Below are positions 18,754 to 26,882 of a DNA stretch of 64,000 nt, one piece after another. Position 1 is the first letter of the stretch; each line of letters begins with the position of its first letter. This DNA is from CAXBGS01 sp963975425 (GTDB taxonomy: Bacteria > Planctomycetota > Planctomycetia > Pirellulales > Pirellulaceae): the NCBI GenBank assembly GCA_963975425.1, contig CAXBGS010000005.1, forward strand, positions 248,001 to 312,000. The letters are read 5' to 3'. The notes beneath the pieces were generated by a model. That model saw nothing but the letters and a program-made list of their open reading frames with translations, had not been told where the DNA came from and did not search any database. The translations under genes were made by a program, and so were the position numbers.

Positions 18754-19941
18754 GTGTTTTCGGAGATTTTCGTGCAGTTGTTTCCCCGTAATGATGTGGT
18801 TGGTCCGGCTGTGGTCTGTGAGTCCCGACAGTTTCCGAATTCTGTTTCCCACTTCATACATTTTTTGCCGTTCGGCGGCCTACCGGCTGCTGTCTTGCCA
18901 TGCATTCTTACTGCATTGGTATTGGCACCCTGTGGATGCTCAAACAGCGAATCGTTTGAACAAGACAACGCGAAAGCGATGGCGGCAAGCCTAGAGAAGA
19001 TAAAATCTCAATCGCCCCATTCGGTTATCGTGACTTCGCTAATTGCCAAGCTGAAAGAAGGTTCTACCGCGCCGGCGTTTCGAGTTTCTCTTGGCTCCAT
19101 CTCGCCGCAAGATGTGCAAGTCGAATTTGCGACCGCAGGGTCGGCTTCACCCCAAGATTTGGTCATGCTAGAGGCATCATCGATGGTAGTGATTCCGGCC
19201 GGGCAGACATTCGTAGACGTCGCAATTCAGGTACGTGACGACTATCTGGTTGAGCTCGAGGAGACGTTGCAAATCAGCCTCGAGAGTTGTGATGGCGAGT
19301 ATGAGATCGACGACTCCATCGTGTCCCTCGTGCGGTTGATCGACAACGACGAGCCAACAGACACTCGAATCAATTTCGCGAACTTGGTGCCATCTGGTTC
19401 CAAAGGATCGGATGACGAAGGGGTCGAGATCGAATCGAGCGTTGTGTGTTCGGGATTTAGATTTCAGGACGATGGCCCTGGACAGCAACGTAGTCTCGTC
19501 ATCGTCGGCGGGGATGACGAAGTCAGTGGACAAATGCTGAGATCACTCGACTACATGAGAAATCTCATTGTCCTTCGCGAAGACAACCAAGCATTCAGCA
19601 TTAACTCATTCGACTATGCAGCGACCGCGAGTGAACCCTGGGCGGTCTTTGACGCGACGGTTACCGGCCATTTTGTGGACGGATCGACGGAAACCCGCGA
19701 GATTTCCAGCGAGTCAAGAATTGCCAAAACGTTGACGCTGAATTGGCACGAATTAGATCGAATCATTATCGATTTTCGCGAGGGTGCCGCCGGTCATCGC
19801 TTTGGATTGGTCGGCAACTTTCTGTTTAACAATCGCGATCAAGCATTCGCCAAGAACGAGCGACAACACGGGACTGGGGAACCGGCAAACAGTACCGCAA
19901 CCGTGACCGTTTCTTCCAAGGGGTCCGATGCTCGGTTATAG
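18754..19941 (+). CDS. Exported Calx-beta protein sharing a terminal domain with the giant LEPR protein
   Basis: The frame has 395 residues from a GTG at 18754; a stop lies directly upstream, and a GTG at 18772 is an alternative start. A hydrophobic stretch ending LTALVLAPCGCSN (~46-58) looks like a signal peptide with a lipobox-like Cys, though Pro at -1 is atypical. A Calx-beta repeat follows (~89-200, ending LIDNDE). Then comes one copy of the uncharacterised domain found twice in the 1809-residue protein (~203-366): DDGPGQQRSL, MLRSLDYMRN, FDYAATASEPWAVFDATVTG and GHRFGLVGNF. Calx-beta folds bind calcium in known cases. The protein probably acts at the cell surface next to the polysaccharide machinery. 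It may derive from duplication of the end of the neighbouring gene. Confidence 0.75.
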   Translation: MFSEIFVQLFPRNDVVGPAVVCESRQFPNSVSHFIHFLPFGGLPAAVLPCILTALVLAPCGCSNSESFEQDNAKAMAASLEKIKSQSPHSVIVTSLIAKLKEGSTAPAFRVSLGSISPQDVQVEFATAGSASPQDLVMLEASSMVVIPAGQTFVDVAIQVRDDYLVELEETLQISLESCDGEYEIDDSIVSLVRLIDNDEPTDTRINFANLVPSGSKGSDDEGVEIESSVVCSGFRFQDDGPGQQRSLVIVGGDDEVSGQMLRSLDYMRNLIVLREDNQAFSINSFDYAATASEPWAVFDATVTGHFVDGSTETREISSESRIAKTLTLNWHELDRIIIDFREGAAGHRFGLVGNFLFNNRDQAFAKNERQHGTGEPANSTATVTVSSKGSDARL

Positions 19942-19990
19942 GGCATCGTCACCCTGACGGGCTTGCCTCTGGGCTCTGCCGAAGCTCAGC

Positions 19991-20030
19991 ATCTTGGCCA
20001 GCAACGCTATATCTTGGCCAACAACGCTTC
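19991..20030. repeat. 20-bp tandem duplication at the end of a small gene
   Basis: ATCTTGGCCAGCAACGCTAT and ATCTTGGCCAACAACGCTTC lie end to end (19991-20010, 20011-20030; 17 of 20 identical). The duplication spans the stop codon of the small minus-strand frame at 20007-20216. Confidence 0.8.
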
Positions 20031-20216
20031 GCCGCGTCGCTCGATCATGCTCGACCGACCCAGGATGATCGGGCGGTCAAGCTCGGCCGGTCCATCGGTA
20101 CCGATTCTGTAGGCGGTCACCACCCAAGCAAAGCGAAAGTCACCGGTCCACAGAACGATGCGAGGCACGGGAGATTTCGAATTCTCATCAGCCCGGTTGG
20201 GTGGATTGGTGCTCAT
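20007..20216 (-). CDS. Small hypothetical protein, divergent from the glycosyltransferase gene
   Basis: The frame has 69 residues from ATG 20216; a GTG at 20234 would add six. The family is not recognised. After a polar N-terminus the sequence reads PRIVLWTGDFRFAWVVTAYR, then a charged end with RPIILGRSSMIERRGEALL. This alternation suggests a small folded beta-rich protein, and codon choice (ATC, CTG, GTG, GGT, CGC) resembles the neighbours. It is not antisense to any gene. Its start lies 24 nt from the palindrome at 20240-20256, so it may share a regulator with the divergent glycosyltransferase gene. It could still be a chance frame. Confidence 0.4.
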   Translation of the reverse strand: MSTNPPNRADENSKSPVPRIVLWTGDFRFAWVVTAYRIGTDGPAELDRPIILGRSSMIERRGEALLAKI

Positions 20217-20239
20217 AAATTGTGCGTCGGCCACATCGC

Positions 20240-20256
20240 TTTATCACTTTGATAAA
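20240..20256. promoter_or_regulatory. Palindrome TTTATCA-N3-TGATAAA, candidate activator site
   Basis: TTTATCACTTTGATAAA is a perfect 7+3+7 inverted repeat. Its centre is ~119 bp upstream of the transcription start predicted from the sigma-54-type site at 20341, a standard position for an NtrC-type activator. It has the same core as the palindrome at 2360-2374. Confidence 0.5.
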
Positions 20257-20340
20257 CACGATTGAGACCAGGATCCGAGCTTCCCCACCTTGCCGAACCC
20301 TAACGGGCGCATGGCCCCCATAACGAGGTGGATCCGTGAT

Positions 20341-20356
20341 CGGCACGTGAATTGCC
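20341..20356 (+). promoter_or_regulatory. Sigma-54 (-24/-12) promoter of the glycosyltransferase operon
   Basis: CGGCACGTGAATTGCC keeps GGCACG-N4-TTGC exactly; only the two outermost bases differ from TGGCACG-N4-TTGCW. GG (20342-20343) and GC (20354-20355) are 10 nt apart. Transcription would start near 20367, 34 nt before the ATG at 20401. A GAGG at 20384-20387 may serve as ribosome-binding site. Confidence 0.7.
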
Positions 20357-20400
20357 AGCAATCACACCATGTTGTCCTTGTTCGAGGTTGAAATCTTGCA

Positions 20401-21390
20401 ATGAAAGTCGCAGTCGTCGCCATCGGAAGAAATGAAGGTGCCCGTTTAGATGCGTGCCTCCGTTCCGCCATTCGGGATGCCCCGTGCGTGATCTACGTTG
20501 ATTCGGGATCGTCGGACGATAGCGTCCAGATGGCACAAAACATCGGCGCCGATGTCGTTCGTCTGGATATGTCGCGCCCCTTCTCAGCTGCCCGCGGCCG
20601 AAACGCGGGCTTTCAACGATTGCGGGAATTACCCATCGGCCAGGAAATTGAATACGTCCAATTCATTGATGGCGATTGCGAACTAGCCGAAGGTTGGTTG
20701 CAAACCGGTTGTGAGACACTCGATCGCGATCCGAAGTTAGCGGCAGCCTGCGGTCGCCGGCGGGAAAAGTTCCCGGACGCTAGCGTGTTTAATCGCATAT
20801 GCGATATCGAGTGGGACACCTCGATTGGTGAAACGCGAGCCTGCGGTGGCGACGCTATTTACCGCATCACCGCATTTGAAGAAGTCGGTGGTTTCGACGA
20901 CGGCGTGATCGCTGCGGAAGATGACGAAGTCTGTGTGCGGCTTCGCAAAAACGGATGGCGGTTAAAACGCATCGACGCAGAAATGACAATGCATGACGCA
21001 AACATGCACTCGGCATCTCAGTGGTGGAAACGCGCCGTTCGCGCCGGGCATGGATTCGCACAAGGCTTCGCGATGCACGGGGAATATCCCGAGCGGCATT
21101 TCTTCAAACCGCTGCGTGGAGTGCTGTTTTGGTCATGTCTGTTGCCGGTTGCTTGCGTTGCGCTGGCCACGGTGACCAGCGGCATCAGCTTGATTCTTGC
21201 TCTCTTCGGCTACATCAGTTTATGGCTGAAAACAACGAAGAGTGGTTTGTCGCGGGGAATGCCAGGCAAATGGGCCGCGATCTATGCAACCAATTGTGTC
21301 CTAGCAAAATTTCCCGAGTCGGTTGGCGTTTGGAAATATTGCTGGTCACGTATGCGAAATCGTTCAACTCGGATCATCGAATACAAATAA
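20401..21390 (+). CDS. Family 2 glycosyltransferase with C-terminal membrane segments
   Basis: The protein has 329 residues. A GT-A fold begins with VAVVAIGRNEG and DSGSSDDS (34-41). The metal-binding DGD motif is at 90-92 in QFIDGDCEL, and an acceptor-site EDDEVCVRLRKNGW follows. Residues ~240-280 form one or two membrane spans (LPVACVALATVTSGISLILA). It should transfer a sugar from a nucleotide donor to a membrane-bound acceptor. The next gene (Gfo/Idh-SDR fusion) starts 34 nt after its stop, so they form an operon behind the sigma-54-type promoter. Donor and acceptor cannot be predicted. Confidence 0.9.
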   Translation: MKVAVVAIGRNEGARLDACLRSAIRDAPCVIYVDSGSSDDSVQMAQNIGADVVRLDMSRPFSAARGRNAGFQRLRELPIGQEIEYVQFIDGDCELAEGWLQTGCETLDRDPKLAAACGRRREKFPDASVFNRICDIEWDTSIGETRACGGDAIYRITAFEEVGGFDDGVIAAEDDEVCVRLRKNGWRLKRIDAEMTMHDANMHSASQWWKRAVRAGHGFAQGFAMHGEYPERHFFKPLRGVLFWSCLLPVACVALATVTSGISLILALFGYISLWLKTTKSGLSRGMPGKWAAIYATNCVLAKFPESVGVWKYCWSRMRNRSTRIIEYK

Positions 21391-21424
21391 CAACTTGCGA
21401 AGCTAGTTAGAGCCATCGAAAAGA

Positions 21425-23656
21425 ATGATTGCAGACAAACAAAGACAAATGCGTGTCGGTTTCGTGGGCGCTGGGTATATCGCTCAGTGGCATGCCCAAG
21501 CGGTCCACAGCGTACCGGGCGTCGAACTTGTTGCGATTGCAGACGTCGACATTGCAAAGGCGAATCAACTTGCAGAAGAATTCCAAATCGATTCGGCTTA
21601 TTCATCCGTTGATGACTTGATCGCGCAAAGCAACGTCGACGCGATTCACATCTTGGTACCGCCAGACTACCACCACGATGTGACCATGAAATGCATCGAA
21701 AAAGGGTTGCACGTCTTTCTCGAAAAACCGATGGCGGTCAGCGCCGATCAATGCAAGGCAATTGCGGATCGCGCCCGCGAAAAAGATGTGAAGGTATTGG
21801 TCAACCACAACTTTCTGTTTTCCCGACCGTTCCTCAAGCTCCGTCAGGCGATCAGCGACGGCGAAATCGGCAAAATCACGGCAATGGATGTCGCTTGGAA
21901 TAAGCCACTGCCACAGTTGGTGCACGGGCCGTTCAACATTTGGATGCTGCGTGAACCCCAAAACTTACTGCTGGAACTTGGGCCTCACTTGCTAAGCCCC
22001 GTGGTTGAACTGTTGGGGCAAGTCGATCAGATCAACGCGCTGGTGACGCACCCGACCACGATTCCCGGTGGAAAGAGCATTTATCGCAACTGGGCATTCA
22101 GTCTGCAATGCGGCGCCGCGGCGGTTCAAGCCCGCATGAGCCTGGGGCTCGGCATTAGCGAATTCACTCTCCACGTTCGCGGCACTCATGGCGCAGCCAC
22201 TTGCGATTTTGAAAACGAAACCTTTCTCCTCGATCGCGCGACGCCATACTCGATGGACTTCGATCGTTACCATCGTTTGCGCAGCGGCGGAAAGTCGCTT
22301 AGAAAGCAAGCCGTTGCGGGAATCGGACGATACATTGGCGGCAAGCTTGGTGTGGTCAATGGTGGAAATCCCTATGGCGATGGCATCCGCCACAGCGTCA
22401 GTGCGTTCTACCAATCGCTCACTGGGAATGGGACGTCCGCCGCCCACCAAGAATCACAGCGGGAGTGTGATCTGGTCAGCGCCGAACAAGGACACAAAGT
22501 CATCGAACTCTGCGAGAGGGTCTTCGCCGCAGTCGATCTTGAATCGAATGACACATCCTTGCACGGCGATAACGCCGCGACCGCCAATGTATCTGAGACA
22601 GAAGATCACTCGCATTCGATGCCGACGCCAAATTACCACACCGATTCCGGTGACGAACCGAAATATCTGGTGCTGGGGGGAACAGGCTTTATTGGACGGG
22701 CACTGATCAGGCGACTGGTCGAAAAAGGAATGCCTGTTCGAGCGGTCGTGCGCCGACCCGGCGATGTCCCCGACGAGCTTCGCCACGACGGGGTGGAACT
22801 GTTCAAAGGCGACATGCTTTGCGAACAGAGCATTTGTGATGCACTTGAGGGCACACGAGGCGTATTCCATTTGGCCCGGGGGAACGGAAAAACTTGGTCT
22901 GACTATACGAACGATGACATTGCACCATCGTTGCGAATTGCACAGCTCTGTCACGATTTAAGTGGAGGACGATTGGTCTATACCAGTTCAATTGATTCCT
23001 ATTACGCCGGGCGAAACGCCGGCGTCATCACCGAGCAGACACCGCTGGATGCCCGCATTCGTCGCCGCAATTTGTACGCACAGTCAAAGAGTGTGATCGA
23101 GGACAAGCTGTTTACGATGCACGACGAGAGCGGACTGGATGTGGTGATCGCGCGGCCAGGAATTGTGATCGGTCGCGGTGGCTCGCCTTTTCACTGGGGC
23201 ATCGGCATGTGGAACAGCGACAGTGTTTGCCAAGTCTGGGGTGACGGTAACAACAAGCTTCCATTGGTATTGGTGGATGATGTCGCCGATGGATTGATTG
23301 CAGCGATGAAAGCGACCGACGTGGGTGGGCGGTCTTTCAACTTCGTCGCCGAACCGACGTTATCGGCAAGAGAATATCTGGCGGAACTTTCGCGAGTGCT
23401 GGGGGCCAAGATCGACGTTCGCCCCACACCCATTTGGTCCTTTTATGCGATGGACCTTATGAAGTGGAGCGTCAAAACGGCGATCCGACACCCAGAACGT
23501 CGACTGCCGAGCTATCACGATTGGGAATCACGCACGCAACGAGCGAACTTCGATTGCACGCTGACGCGCAAGCAATTGAATTGGCAACCGTCGACGCAAA
23601 GAGAACAGATGATCAGAAAAGGAATCGAAGAACCGACCCTAGCTTTTGTCAGCTAG
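21425..23656 (+). CDS. Fused Gfo/Idh/MocA oxidoreductase and NAD-dependent epimerase/dehydratase
   Basis: The protein has 743 residues. Residues ~9-365 are a Gfo/Idh/MocA oxidoreductase: Rossmann motif VGFVGAGYIA, the catalytic-lysine motif EKPMAV (~101) and ELGPHLLSPVVELLG. After an Asp/Ser/His-rich linker (~370-412) a second Rossmann domain begins with LVLGGTGFIGRALIRRL (~418). It has YTSSIDSYY, the Tyr/Lys pair YAQSK (~551-555) and an extended-SDR C-terminal half. Each half alone is common in nucleotide-sugar metabolism; together they could catalyse successive oxidation or epimerisation of one sugar. The substrate is unknown. It is cotranscribed with the preceding glycosyltransferase gene. 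ATG 21449 is an alternative start. Confidence 0.85.
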   Translation: MIADKQRQMRVGFVGAGYIAQWHAQAVHSVPGVELVAIADVDIAKANQLAEEFQIDSAYSSVDDLIAQSNVDAIHILVPPDYHHDVTMKCIEKGLHVFLEKPMAVSADQCKAIADRAREKDVKVLVNHNFLFSRPFLKLRQAISDGEIGKITAMDVAWNKPLPQLVHGPFNIWMLREPQNLLLELGPHLLSPVVELLGQVDQINALVTHPTTIPGGKSIYRNWAFSLQCGAAAVQARMSLGLGISEFTLHVRGTHGAATCDFENETFLLDRATPYSMDFDRYHRLRSGGKSLRKQAVAGIGRYIGGKLGVVNGGNPYGDGIRHSVSAFYQSLTGNGTSAAHQESQRECDLVSAEQGHKVIELCERVFAAVDLESNDTSLHGDNAATANVSETEDHSHSMPTPNYHTDSGDEPKYLVLGGTGFIGRALIRRLVEKGMPVRAVVRRPGDVPDELRHDGVELFKGDMLCEQSICDALEGTRGVFHLARGNGKTWSDYTNDDIAPSLRIAQLCHDLSGGRLVYTSSIDSYYAGRNAGVITEQTPLDARIRRRNLYAQSKSVIEDKLFTMHDESGLDVVIARPGIVIGRGGSPFHWGIGMWNSDSVCQVWGDGNNKLPLVLVDDVADGLIAAMKATDVGGRSFNFVAEPTLSAREYLAELSRVLGAKIDVRPTPIWSFYAMDLMKWSVKTAIRHPERRLPSYHDWESRTQRANFDCTLTRKQLNWQPSTQREQMIRKGIEEPTLAFVS

Positions 23657-23698
23657 CTCCGTATCTATCCGGAGTTAGGTTTTGATTGTTAATCAAAA
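23657..23698. promoter_or_regulatory. Weak hairpin and a 19-bp palindrome after the fusion gene
   Basis: CTCCG (23657-23661) and CGGAG (23670-23674) form a short hairpin followed by a few T residues, perhaps a weak terminator. Next to it TTTTGATT-GTT-AATCAAAA (23680-23698) is a perfect 8+3+8 inverted repeat followed by an A-run. The palindrome has no T-run on the plus strand and is more like an operator for the Hpt/response-regulator genes. Confidence 0.4.
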
Positions 23699-23977
23699 AA
23701 AAATCATAACTTTCCAGTGCACCGAACTGTGCAGAAAAAGACTTAAGCAAGAACGTATGCCGGGACATCCACCATTAGTAAAGAACAAGATGCGAAGCGA
23801 CATCCCGTAAATGTTTTCGAAGACGTTAATTCATTTGACCATCGAATTCGACACAAATAATCTACGATTACTACACAAGATTCGAGAGTATAAGACGCGA
23901 TTGCTAAACGTTTGGAATTGATAGTAAACCGCTGGAACATCTCAGGTACACAACTTTTGCATCTTTGGATTGCGACC

Positions 23978-24298
23978 ATGTTTTTTTTAACAACTGAATC
24001 TCGCGACTTTGAAAACAATACGTCTGCAGCGTTGGACCGATTAACGTCACAGTTCGCAAAGACGGTCACTTCGCGTTGCCAAGTAATTGCCCGCAAGTAT
24101 CAACAACAAGATGTCACAACGTGCTTGCGACTATCTCACCAACTTGCAGGAACCTCGGCGATGTACGGCTTCGAAGACGTTAGTGCGGGTGCGAGACAGT
24201 TGCACAAGGCACTAAGCGACGGACCGACAAGGGAAGCGAAAGACATCATTGACGGGCTATTAGACACATCGTCGCGTTATCTCAGTGTTCCCGGCTGA
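23978..24298 (+). CDS. Free histidine phosphotransfer (Hpt) domain protein
   Basis: The protein has 106 residues from ATG 23978; a TTG at 23912 would add 22 residues. A helical Hpt bundle is indicated by RLSHQLAGTSAMYGFEDVSA, in which His54 of SHQLAGTS is the expected phospho-acceptor and the following Gly/Ala/Ser residues give the usual close packing. The second helix pair (ARQLHKALSD, AKDIIDGLLD) completes the domain. It has no kinase or receiver part, so it must relay phosphate between other proteins. The gene directly downstream is an NtrC-type response regulator, and the hybrid kinase at 2517-3863 is the only candidate donor in the window. Confidence 0.8.
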   Translation: MFFLTTESRDFENNTSAALDRLTSQFAKTVTSRCQVIARKYQQQDVTTCLRLSHQLAGTSAMYGFEDVSAGARQLHKALSDGPTREAKDIIDGLLDTSSRYLSVPG

Positions 24299-24334
24299 GT
24301 TGAAAACCTTCCTTTTGGTGCAATGAATTAATCT

Positions 24335-25792
24335 ATGCCAGCCGCCTCGAAATCGATCCTGTTAGCCGACGACGATGTTGATGCCCTAAATTTTATGGCA
24401 TTGCATCTGCGCAGCTGGAAATTCGATGTCCATACAGCTTCGAATAAAATGGAGTTGATGGAAAACATTCAAAAGCACTCCTTTGGGTTGATGGTCCTGG
24501 ACTTGGAATTCGGTGAGTGGGACGGAATCGAAATTCTGGCGCAGCTCGCGCAACAACAAATTTGCATCCCAACGGTTTTCTTGACCGGATGTGGTACGCT
24601 CGAGAAGGCCGTTCAAGCAATCAAACTTGGCGCCGTCGACTTCCTTACCAAGCCACCGGATCTGTACCACTTTCGGCGATTGGTCGATGACTTGCTATCG
24701 TCCAGCGTCTCACCGGCAAAGCAAAAGAAACCGGTGGTCACCTTGGACGATGATGCCACGGACGAATACAGGATCATTGGACAGAGTCCGCAGGTTGCCG
24801 AGATGAAGCAGACGATTGCTGATGTCGCGCGGACAAATGCGAAAACGCTAATCCTGGGCGAGACAGGAACCGGCAAAGAGCTGGTCGCGAGACAGATCCA
24901 CAAGCTGAGCCCCCGCGCGGACAACGCGTTTGTGCCGGTGAACATGGCCGCTTTGCCAGAGACGCTAACCGAAAGCGTTTTGTTTGGTCATACCAAAGGT
25001 TCTTTCACCGGCGCGGAAATCGATTCCATGGGCTGCTGTGAAGCTGCCGATAAGGGAACGTTGTTTCTAGACGAAATTGGAGAGATGCCACTCGTCCTGC
25101 AAGCGAAGCTTCTGCGATTCCTGCAGGCCGGAACCGTTCATCGTGTTGGATCGGTTGAAGTCATCAACACCGACGTCCGCGTGGTAGCCGCCACGAACCG
25201 GACGCGCTCGGAGCTATTGGACGAGGGGCGAATCCGAGAGGATTTGTACTATCGACTTAACGTTGTTCCCATCAACGTTCCGCCGTTACGCCAGCGCGCT
25301 GGAGATGTGCCCATCTTGGCTCAACATTTCTTGGCCAAGCAACAATCACGAGTCTCCGATCGTGAATTTCGCTTGTCCGATGCCGTCATCAATTTGTTTT
25401 GCGAATACGACTGGCCGGGAAACATTCGTCAACTGGAATGCATCATCGAGCGACTGTGCGTCACGAACCGTTCTGGATCGATCGAATTCGACGACTTACC
25501 GGAAGAGATTCTGGAAGGCCGATCGAATCAAGTGCATGCTTCAGCAGCACTGAATATCGCTAGCCAGGACGCCAGTCCAGAGCCCCCGGCTTGTTCGCTG
25601 CGGCCAATGGACCAGGTCCAGAAAAAAGCCATTCTGGAGGCGCTAGCCGCCTCGGGCGGAAACGTCGTGTTGGCGGCAAACCATCTGGGCGTCGGCCAGG
25701 CAACGGTCTACCGAAAAATGAAACGCTTTGGAATTGACTTGCCGAGCCGGCGCTCTCGGGCTCCGGTTCCCAGCGAACCAACCAATTCCTAG
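24335..25792 (+). CDS. NtrC-type sigma-54-dependent response regulator
   Basis: The protein has 485 residues. The receiver domain (1-~120) has the DDD pocket (12-14), phospho-acceptor Asp56 ([11 protein letters not shown]) and Lys106. The AAA+ domain (~147-385) has Walker A GETGTGK (175-181), the sigma-54-contact loop as GSFTGA (222-227, Ser replacing the usual Ala), Walker B LFLDE (243-247) and VAATNR. A Fis-type helix-turn-helix ends the protein ([18 protein letters not shown] to [12 protein letters not shown]). It should bind upstream sites and open sigma-54 promoters when phosphorylated. It follows the Hpt gene by 36 bp. The sigma-54-type sites at 4022, 18457 and 20341 are its plausible targets, by inference. 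Confidence 0.9.
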   Translation: MPAASKSILLADDDVDALNFMALHLRSWKFDVHTASNKMELMENIQKHSFGLMVLDLEFGEWDGIEILAQLAQQQICIPTVFLTGCGTLEKAVQAIKLGAVDFLTKPPDLYHFRRLVDDLLSSSVSPAKQKKPVVTLDDDATDEYRIIGQSPQVAEMKQTIADVARTNAKTLILGETGTGKELVARQIHKLSPRADNAFVPVNMAALPETLTESVLFGHTKGSFTGAEIDSMGCCEAADKGTLFLDEIGEMPLVLQAKLLRFLQAGTVHRVGSVEVINTDVRVVAATNRTRSELLDEGRIREDLYYRLNVVPINVPPLRQRAGDVPILAQHFLAKQQSRVSDREFRLSDAVINLFCEYDWPGNIRQLECIIERLCVTNRSGSIEFDDLPEEILEGRSNQVHASAALNIASQDASPEPPACSLRPMDQVQKKAILEALAASGGNVVLAANHLGVGQATVYRKMKRFGIDLPSRRSRAPVPSEPTNS

Positions 25793-25865
25793 CGAAACAA
25801 TCACACGGTTGCTCGAACGCGCTGGATACGCGACGGCAAGCCTGTCTCACACGAGCAAGGCGACG

Positions 25866-26717
25866 CTACAGGTCATCGGTACCAAACGTGTCGCCCTGGG
25901 ACATGTCGCCGGTTTGCAACCCCTTCATGAACCAACGCAATCGCTGTTGACTGGTTCCGTGCGTGAACGATTCGGGGCGAACATAGCCTTGACTCCGCTG
26001 CTGCAGCACATCGTCGCCGATCGCCGCGGCGGCTCGCAGTCCCTCCTCGACGTCGCCGGGTTCCAAGATGTTGTTGGTACGCTGCGCATGATGGAACGTG
26101 CAACCGGCCAAGAAATCAGCTTGCAACTCTAAGCGGACCGACGCCTCATTGGCTTCCTCGGTGCTGCGTGTGCGTCGGATATTTTCGACGTGATTGGTGT
26201 ATCCAAGCAGATTCTGAACATGGTGGCCGACTTCATGGGCGATCACGTAAGCGTGAGCAAAATCGCCCGGGGCGCCCATTTGCTCGGAAAGCTGCTGAAA
26301 GAAGGATGTATCCAAATAGACTTTCTGGTCGGCGGGACAATAAAAGGGGCCCGCCGCCGAACTGGCCATTCCACAGGCCGATTTCACTCGATCGGTGAAC
26401 AAGACCATCGTCGGTTTCTTGTACGTCTTGCCGTTTTGCGCAAAGATTTTCGTCCATACCTCTTCGGTATCGGCGAGGACTGTCTTGGCGAATTCGCCTT
26501 CCTCGATCTGCTGTGGGGTCAACTCGGCTGCTTGCCCTTGTGGGGCGCCGCCTTGTTGCTGCTTGGCTTGTTGAAGAAAACGCTGGGGGTTGCCGCCCAG
26601 CAGTGCGACGATCAATGCGATGACCATCAATCCCAGTCCGCCGCCAACCATGGCGGGTCCGCCGACGCCGCGACGGTCTTCCACATTTTCACTTTGCTTT
26701 CTTCCACGCCACCGCAT
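25866..26717 (-). CDS. ypfJ: Neutral zinc metallopeptidase of the YpfJ/KPN_02809 family
   Basis: The protein has 283 residues. After a basic N-terminus, one membrane span (~21-42, GGLGLMVIALIVALLGG) anchors the protein. A Gln-rich linker (~47-62) precedes the conserved domain. The zinc-binding HEVGH motif is at 161-165, with a downstream ELQADFLAGC segment that provides the third ligand in this family, and SQGYVRPESFTHGTSQQRLRWF near the end. The physiological substrate is not known. The gene converges with the response regulator (73-bp gap) and diverges from the YdcF-like gene. Confidence 0.9.
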   Translation of the reverse strand: MRWRGRKQSENVEDRRGVGGPAMVGGGLGLMVIALIVALLGGNPQRFLQQAKQQQGGAPQGQAAELTPQQIEEGEFAKTVLADTEEVWTKIFAQNGKTYKKPTMVLFTDRVKSACGMASSAAGPFYCPADQKVYLDTSFFQQLSEQMGAPGDFAHAYVIAHEVGHHVQNLLGYTNHVENIRRTRSTEEANEASVRLELQADFLAGCTFHHAQRTNNILEPGDVEEGLRAAAAIGDDVLQQRSQGYVRPESFTHGTSQQRLRWFMKGLQTGDMSQGDTFGTDDL

Positions 26718-26882
26718 CGCATCGCTCCCGCTGAATCGAAATTGGCCGATGGGTTAAACGAAAACGTCGATCGGCATGCAATGATTATTAGGCAGCCGGG
26801 GTGCATTTTTCTAGCGGGGGAGTATTTTTCATCCTATCGTTCCTGACACGATTCGAAACGTTTTTCAGCAGGTTCCGCCGTT

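Noticed and set aside
18573..18968. 131-codon minus-strand open frame
   Set aside because: It is antisense to the start and signal region of the Calx-beta gene, with no recognisable features.
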